In this document: one piece after another, positions 1 through 12,500 of the stretch
How the letters are laid out: each line of letters begins with the position of its first letter
Position numbering within the stretch: the first letter of the stretch is position 1
Source of the DNA: Halisarca cf. caerulea
Taxonomy: Eukaryota; Porifera; Demospongiae; Chondrillida; Halisarcidae
Length of the DNA stretch: 12,500 bases
Direction: 5' to 3'
Assembly (NCBI GenBank): GCA_963170055.1
Contig: CAUJGJ010000318.1
Span: 400,281 to 412,780 of the forward strand
Translations under genes and position numbers: made by a program
The notes under the pieces: model-generated
The model's input: the letters and a program-made list of their open reading frames with translations, nothing else
Told to the model about the DNA's origin: nothing
Databases searched by the model: none

Positions 1-138
1 GGTATATTTGACTGTCACTAACATCAAGGCAACCTAGGTACTCTCCAGGACTTGCAATGGGGTTCGAAAGTTAAGCAGACGCATGCATCACAAAACCTGA
101 GCCTGACAAATTATCAATATACACTTGTCATTAGTCAC

Positions 139-367
139 CGTTCGTGTTGAACTCGGAGTCCACTTTCGCGGATACTTCATCCTTTGGAAAGAAACCCGCT
201 TGAAAACCATCGGGTGAGAATCCAGCTGCCATGAAATTAGCGCTATTGATTCGGTAGGCGATCGTATAGAACTGTGGTCCGACGTTCACTACGGAATTCT
301 TGATAATGTTATTCGTAACTTCAGTGGTGGTTCGACAATGGATGCAATTCTTCGGGGTTTTCTCCAT
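139..367 (-). CDS. Gene B exon 1: N-terminus of a second member of the family (continues left)
   Basis: Starts at ATG 367-365. An in-frame TGA lies 24 nt upstream, so this is the first Met of the frame. It reads MEKTPKNCIHC... and then NNIIKNSVVNVGPQFYTIAY, the counterpart of gene A's NTIHDSVLNLGPQYISYHI. A candidate donor (AACG|GTGACT) at 138/137 is phase 1, like every intron of gene A; without splicing the frame stops at 131. I see no further exon in the remaining 138 bp. By analogy the rest of the gene, presumably with Death domains, lies beyond the left edge (inference). The CxxC near the N-terminus is not shared with the visible part of gene A. Confidence 0.66.
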
Positions 368-450
368 AAGAAGATGCCACGGGTTTCATTCTACAGCGTT
401 CGGACATCTAGACATACAATTGTACGGATGTGCCGCCGTCAATATAAGTA

Positions 451-457
451 TTTTATA
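451..457 (-). promoter_or_regulatory. TATA box of gene B
   Basis: On the minus strand this reads TATAAAA, 84 bp upstream of gene B's ATG. With a usual 25-32 bp spacing, transcription would start near 420-426 and give a leader of about 55-60 nt. Confidence 0.5.
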
Positions 458-536
458 GTACTGTTTTAACCGCGAAATAATCCCCTTGTGACCACATTAG
501 CGGTGGAGTACCAAGGAAAGCACCGTGTATGTAACT

Positions 537-618
537 CACGTGCCTAATACGTCATTCCAAAGAATCGCTAATAACGTATAATAACGTATACGTATAACGT
601 ATAACGTGTATAACGTGA
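537..618. promoter_or_regulatory. ACGT-core cluster upstream of gene B: E-box, CRE-like site and tandem ATAACGT repeats
   Basis: An E-box CACGTG (537-542), a CRE-like TACGTCA (548-554) and then at least five ATAACGT-type units between about 570 and 618, ending in AACGTGAC. The cluster lies 80-170 bp upstream of the TATA box, where an enhancer-proximal element would be expected. A further CACGTG is at 790-795. ACGT cores are the known binding centres of bZIP and bHLH factors; which factor would bind here cannot be told from sequence. Confidence 0.4.
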
Positions 619-631
619 CTATTCTGGCTAT

Positions 632-769
632 ATGACTATGATGACTTTCAGAACCCCCTTGAATCATTTGGAATTTGGAATGGATGTAGAAGTAGAAACC
701 ATGGCTGCAATGGATGTCAAAATGGCGGGCGACTTGGCGAATATTCTTTCCTTTGCACAACAAATATAG
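632..769 (+). CDS. Possible 45-codon small ORF on the opposite strand of gene B's promoter
   Basis: ATG to TAG, with an in-frame stop upstream. It starts MTMMTFRTPLNHLEF and ends MAGDLANILSFAQQI. Internal ATGs at 701 (ACCATGG, ideal context) and 722 (AAAATGGCGG, also a YY1-like element) are in the same frame. It could be a short ORF on a divergent transcript from a two-way promoter, or chance. No donor site extends it and I recognise no family. Confidence 0.2.
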   Translation: MTMMTFRTPLNHLEFGMDVEVETMAAMDVKMAGDLANILSFAQQI

Positions 770-800
770 ACAGATCAAAATGGTGGCATCACGTGTTAGT

Positions 801-1319
801 GAGAAATGAGGAGACCCGATGCATAGCCTTCAGAAATGTTTCCACTTGCATGCGCAGTCTGTATGTAGGGGAGGGAGAAGATGTTCTAGAGAAATGAAGA
901 TTTTGTGGATTCTTAATTTGAGGATGTTTAGTTGAAAGATGCATGTCATTGAGATGAATTTAATTCGACGACTTTGGAGGATTACCAGCTACCTCAACCC
1001 TTCTCGCAATTTGCAAACTTTGTGGGGCTATTTGGCAGAACTTTCGCCTCTCCGCTCTGCCAGAGCCTACAGAAGGTGCAGCGCTTGTTTTCACCCACAG
1101 CCTGCAACGTATATTCTATCAGAAACTCGGTGTCCTGGGTGTTTAAACCCCATATCAGACTATAGCTATAGCTACCCTTATTGCCATATACATGACTTTT
1201 ATACTCTTATTTATAATAATTGTAACTTTTGGTGATAATGGTGTTTTGTCTCCTATACGTTATAAGCGAGCATTGCGGATTGCAACGCAAACTCTTTTGT
1301 ACCTGCAGCTGTGTGAGTT
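801..1319. other. Stretch with no supported gene
   Basis: It contains a somewhat GC-richer part (about 970-1150) with overlapping plus-strand frames of 63 and 98 codons. Neither has a recognisable domain, splice support or a copy elsewhere in the window. It sits between gene B's upstream region and the partial duplicate. No exon homologous to gene A's Death domain exons was found here. Confidence 0.4.
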
Positions 1320-1670
1320 CATAGAGTAGGCTACAATTGTCAAACCATGCAATCCACATAATTAGAAGTCGATAATAATCATCTTATTCATATCAGTTCA
1401 ATGGTTTTTATCGTTTACAGACTAACAGACCGCCTGAAAACCAGAATATAACTTTTGCCAGTATCTAAGCATGTATCTGCCCTGCGTGTCACAAATTTAA
1501 GACTGTCTGCAGTCCACATAATAGGATTAAAAATGTACATGCATGGCATATGCTTGCACATGCAAGTCCTTATTCACTCTCATTGTTTCATTCCTGCTGA
1601 GAGGACTGATCGGCATGGGGAGGGAGTGCATGGAGGGAATCGTTACATACTTTGGAATGATGAGTTTGAT

Positions 1671-1671
<1 letters not shown>

Positions 1672-1768
<97 letters not shown>

Positions 1769-1811
1769 ACACACACACGCATACACACACACACACACAC
1801 ACATACACACA

Positions 1812-1858
<47 letters not shown>

Positions 1859-1894
1859 ACACACGTACACACACACACACACACACACACACGT
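1672..1894. repeat. (CA)n microsatellite, about 220 bp
   Basis: CA repeat, nearly pure for the first ~95 bp, then broken by GTAC, GCATAC and TCAC variants. The following bases to about 2010 are a decayed CA/TGCA-rich tail. It is the counterpart of the (CA)n tract at 8275-8467. Confidence 0.97.
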
Positions 1895-2433
1895 ACATCT
1901 GCATTCATGCATGCACAAATGCATGTACACATGCAAACATGTACAGATGCACACAAATTAACACACGCAAGTATGCACTCGTGCACGCACGCACGCATAC
2001 ACACATACACGAATTTTGTTGCCAATTGTTGTCAGGTGCAGAATCATACCCACAAACGAAAAGGACGGGTTCACTACAACATGCAGGCAAATCTTATTAT
2101 TTTGGTTTATGATATAAGACTTAGCAATGTACATGCAAGAATAATACAGCCTATATAGCGCAACCATAGGAACAAAGATGAACTATTATAGTGCACATCC
2201 ACTGAGTCGATGAGGCTGAGAAATATGTATTAAAAGATGAATACATAGTACTGTAACTGCTATGAGTATTACGTGGATATAATATGATCTCAATATTAAT
2301 GCGCATATCTATTCTCCACAATGTATAGTGGGGCCATTTGTGTAACTACATAATAGTATGACTAATGGGGAAGTCAACGCTACTTAATAGCAAAATGCAG
2401 CTTTGTGTTGCCACACAAGAAGCACACACCTAC

Positions 2434-2505
2434 CAAGAGTGGTTTTGAGGATACCAGCAGGACATATGCTGGGGAGCCATTTCAGCATTTGTCTTGCATT
2501 GTGCC
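2434..2505 (-). pseudogene. Copy of gene A exon 7 in the partial duplicate, 13 codons shorter
   Basis: 72 nt between acceptor TGCCTTTACAG and donor CTTG|GTAGGT, encoding GHNARQMLKWLPSICPAG then ILKTTL. Compared with exon 7 (111 nt) it lacks 39 nt in the Pro/Ser-rich middle, and the frame and phase-1 ends are kept. No Death domain exon follows between here and gene B's promoter, so the downstream part of this copy is missing. Confidence 0.55.
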
Positions 2506-2724
2506 CTGTAAAGGCAGCAGGTTGGGATAAATGAAGGTAACATGAATAGTTTACTGAAGCTGTTATGACAATGCTACCTTGCATGGTATGACCATGTGCA
2601 CAAAACATGCGATTGAATGTCATAATTATGGTATCCAATAAGTTTAAGACACTTCTACAAGACTTAGTATAGATTATATATAATACCAACTTATAAGGTA
2701 CTAAGTTATTAAACATAAAATCAC

Positions 2725-2778
2725 CTGTAACAACCTCAGCTCTGTCATCCCCTTCGCAAGGAACTACAGTTGGAAGAA
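2725..2778 (-). pseudogene. Copy of gene A exon 6 in the partial duplicate (open, splice sites intact)
   Basis: 54 nt between acceptor ATATATAG and donor ACAG|GTGATT, encoding LPTVVPCEGDDRAEVVT plus one shared residue. 13 of 18 residues match gene A exon 6. No stop or frameshift is seen, so calling it a pseudogene rests only on the missing remainder of the gene. It could instead be an upstream alternative exon spliced to gene B, since the phases are compatible. Confidence 0.55.
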
Positions 2779-3121
2779 CTATATATATAACAGGGAGATA
2801 TTATTTGACAATCATGTATATGCGTCATTATATGATTGCTTTAGTATTATTATTATTATTATTAGTTGTGAACAAAGTTCAGAACCTCGCTGATATAAAT
2901 ATAGTAACAATAATAACGGTCAAAATGGAGGGTAACATGGACAATATTACAACTTTCCTAAATGGCTGCCCATGCAGTAAAAAAACTGCACTTATATATT
3001 ATAGTTCCTTAATTTATTGTATTGATCCAAGTCCACATGAGATATTGACGTAGTTTAAGACCTATAGCTGTCAATCATGAATACTGCGAGTGTAAGCGAA
3101 CTTTGAATTTAATTTCTATCC

Positions 3122-3165
3122 TGTGTGTGTGTGTGTGCGTGTGTGTGTGGGGGGGGGGGTGGGGT
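3122..3165. repeat. (TG)n followed by an 11-G run
   Basis: A 27-bp TG tract with one CG interruption, then G at 3149-3159, then TGGGGTGG. It is purine-skewed on the plus strand and could fold into a G-quadruplex. Confidence 0.9.
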
Positions 3166-4517
3166 GGATGTGCCACATTTAGTAATTAATTGCAGTTGTA
3201 CACAAAGATCTATAGAGCAGTATATATATATATTCGCTAATGGCGCTAAACTCAAATGTTATAAATTAAAATTTAATGGCATAGACTACAACAATTAAGC
3301 CTTCATAGCACATTTCTTCTGGTCCAGGAATATAATTGTTATAAACTTCATATATGCATGCATGCAGGCAATATTCTGTTTAACATGATAATCAATAGTC
3401 TCGCAGTATATATTAAATTTTTAACGTTAATATATATTATAATTGAGTCATGCTAAATGGCGCATGCACTTCCTGGAGATACAGACAATACTTTAGACTC
3501 ATTTTGGTGAAGCTCCAATATTAATAATAAGCCAACATTAAATAAGCATGCACCATGCAAACAAGAATTATAATTGCTGAATGCAATTAGTTTAATATGA
3601 ATTGTTATAACAGAAAACTACCAAAAATCCGAACGTATTACATAAAATTAATAATAGCACAAATGAACTATATAATTTGGACTGTACAAAATCAACCAAC
3701 AGTGTAATTCAGTAATATACACGCACCTTGTCCAATATAGAATACTAGTGAAAAACAAAAACATATACCATGACGTTTGGAATAAAACTCGACTTTAAAA
3801 AAGATGAAAATGCCCGCATTTTTTCATCACATTCTGTAACTGGAGAGAAAAGTCATTCATTCAAAGTCATGCACTGTGATTATCACTATACCCCCTGGCC
3901 AGTTATAACACATATAATTACATGTTATTACATGCACATAATATGTGTTAGCATAGATGGGAGTGTATATATATCAGAGAGAATTATAATTCTTTGCTTA
4001 TGATTGACAAATGACAGATCAAACTAAGATTAGATAGGTCTTTTCCAAATTTTGGTCGAACAAGGTTACAATTCACTTTTGTGCTTAATTATAATACGCA
4101 TACAGTTATTGACGCATAATGCAATTGCAAGTGGATACTAAACAATGGAAATTGGAAACTACATGCACAGTCTGCATTATAGTCTGCCTTAGTTAGTCCA
4201 TGCGTGGTTAGTCAATCAAGAAGTTTAATGTCGGCTCCACATAAATTTTGGAACTGCATGTGGATAACAGATTCAAACCTCGAACACATGGCACAGGCTA
4301 AGGTGCTCACTAGGGATGGATCATTCTGGTCTGTAGTGCATCAAAGCCATGATAATGACTGGTAGTCCTTATCATACAATGTTCGCCACTATTTGAAAGT
4401 AATGACAGAAACTTTTCGCTTTTTCTTCGTAGCAGAGTCGTCAATGGAATCATTCAAATTAGATCACAAGACTGAACGCACAAATTCCGAGCCGCCATCT
4501 GCACACGTTTGCTAAAC

Positions 4518-4561
4518 GATATTCATTGTGCTGGTTCAGCTGTTACTAGCTAATGAATATC
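4518..4561. repeat. Perfect 10-bp inverted repeat with 24-base loop
   Basis: GATATTCATT (4518-4527) and its exact complement AATGAATATC (4552-4561). It lies just downstream, on the plus strand, of a YY1-like AGATGGCGGC on the minus strand (4491-4500). Confidence 0.6.
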
Positions 4562-4714
4562 ATTAGAGGTCAGGCGGTCACATTGTCAGCTCAAATTCAG
4601 GAATGCTCGGTCCTTCAAGCATTTTGCTCGGAAAATGACTGATGGCCGACCGTTATAATCCTCTCTGTATATACTTTGTGGGCATGTGCATGTGCATGCT
4701 TACATGAAGTGCAT

Positions 4715-4716
<2 letters not shown>

Positions 4717-4770
<54 letters not shown>

Positions 4771-4783
4771 TTGTGTGTGTGTG
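4717..4783. repeat. (TG)n microsatellite
   Basis: 48 bp of pure TG, then an ATGTGTT interruption and a short further TG run. GTGCATG hexamers flank it on both sides. Confidence 0.95.
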
Positions 4784-5125
4784 CAAACATGTACATATGT
4801 ATGTGTGTGTGCATGTGTATTTGTAGGCATGTGGGTGCATGTGTAAGTACAATAATAATATAATATTACGAGCGAAGTGAAATTCTTTGCTATAATATAG
4901 GTATACATGTACATGCATTTTGGTATTCTCTAAGTGTCATCGATACATAAAATGCTCAGAGATGTCCAAAATACATATTTAGTCTGTGCTAAAAATTAAT
5001 TGTTATATAACACTTGATTGTAAACGGCACATACATGTATGTAAACCTCACATGCAATATCACGCAGTGCTACACTTGTAAGGAAAGTTCATACCTTGTG
5101 AAAGTGACGAAGCTCAGCTTCATAT

Positions 5126-12500
<7,375 letters not shown>

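Larger units (their letters stand above)
1320..2825 (-). repeat. Segmental duplication, left copy (partial gene A copy, A')
   Basis: Colinear in the same orientation with 7945-9270. Matching landmarks in order: TTCATATCA..TTCAATG..ACAG..CTGAAAACC (1390-1440 and 8010-8060); GAGGGAA..GTTACxTACTTT just before the (CA)n tract (1633-1652 and 8240-8261); AATTGTTGTCA..ATCATACCCA..ATGCAGGCAAA (2025-2092 and 8487-8570); and the two exons. Similarity extends through intronic DNA, so this is a DNA-level duplication and not a retrocopy. Divergence is substantial, so it is not recent. Confidence 0.75.
2826..5125. other. Intergenic region downstream of gene A
   Basis: AT-rich DNA without a supported exon on either strand, apart from the TG tracts and hairpin listed separately. 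Frames of 77 (plus, 3770) and 82 codons (plus, 2805) have no recognisable domain and start in low-complexity AT-rich DNA. Around 4300-4620 the composition is less AT-rich, with a YY1-like AGATGGCGGC on the minus strand at 4491-4500. It might hold a transcription start for the partial duplicate, but no coding exon was identified. Confidence 0.4.

Noticed and set aside
368..800. Search for a third copy of the Death domain exons belonging to the partial duplicate
   Set aside because: The interval where it should fall by colinearity is occupied by gene B's promoter, and no Death-like pattern was found in any frame.
939..1235. Plus-strand frames of 98 and 63 codons
   Set aside because: They overlap each other in different frames, show no domain, no copy elsewhere in the window and no splice or promoter support.
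1455..2112. Several long open frames coding for His-Thr or Cys-Val dipeptide repeats on both strands; the same at 4615-4918, 8188-8677, 9207-9853 and 10049-10388
   Set aside because: They are translations of CA/TG microsatellites, open in all frames because the repeat contains no stop, with no splice or domain support.
2805..3053. Plus-strand 82-codon frame with a hydrophobic Leu run like a signal peptide
   Set aside because: The Leu/Val run comes from a TTA/ATT trinucleotide repeat, and the rest has no recognisable fold.
3770..4003. Plus-strand 77-codon frame
   Set aside because: It ends in AT-rich low-complexity sequence, has no domain and no neighbouring exon.
4405..4450. Minus-strand KKKRKV, identical in form to a nuclear localisation signal
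   Set aside because: It lies in a frame of only about 22 codons closed by stops on both sides, with no splice sites, so probably chance.

Overview
The window looks like nuclear DNA of an early-branching animal. A demosponge is my best guess, by inference only. It is AT-rich, coding exons are small and scattered, introns are GT-AG, dinucleotide microsatellites are very long, and short alternating purine/pyrimidine palindromes (TGCATGCA-, TACATGTA-like) are common. I see no bacterial-style operon, rRNA, tRNA or CRISPR. All convincing coding sequence is on the minus strand.

Gene A (about 5126 to beyond 12500, minus) is the main gene. I joined ten exons by hand, and every junction is phase 1. 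The joined exons give one open frame of 565 residues, missing perhaps 15-20 N-terminal residues that lie outside the window. In protein order they encode: an N-terminal segment with a short hydrophobic VLNLGPQ motif that resembles a RHIM (my inference); an unrecognised domain of about 100 residues; a low-complexity Ser/Thr/Pro linker spread over five small exons; a first, divergent Death domain; an 11-residue microexon; and a clear C-terminal Death domain followed by the stop. I see no kinase, NACHT, TIR or transmembrane segment, so it reads as a cytoplasmic Death-fold adaptor.

Gene B (start codon at 365-367, minus, leaving the window on the left) begins with an exon whose N-terminus is clearly paralogous to that of gene A (xNxIxxSVxNxGPQ). 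A TATA box and a tandem ACGT-core array lie upstream. Genes A and B are therefore members of a head-to-tail tandem family. Between them lies a third, partial copy (about 1320-2825). It is a same-orientation segmental duplication of gene A's exon 6-exon 7 region (about 7945-9270) and keeps two open exons with intact splice sites.

Region by region (plus coordinates): 139-367 gene B exon 1; 368-800 its promoter; 801-1320 no supported gene; 1320-2825 the partial duplicate, with a (CA)n tract; 2826-5125 intergenic, with small TG tracts, a G-run and a hairpin; 5126-12500 gene A. Gene A's introns hold the long (CA)n/(TG)n arrays and a ~502-bp insertion that splits one TG array and is flanked by a 13-bp direct repeat.
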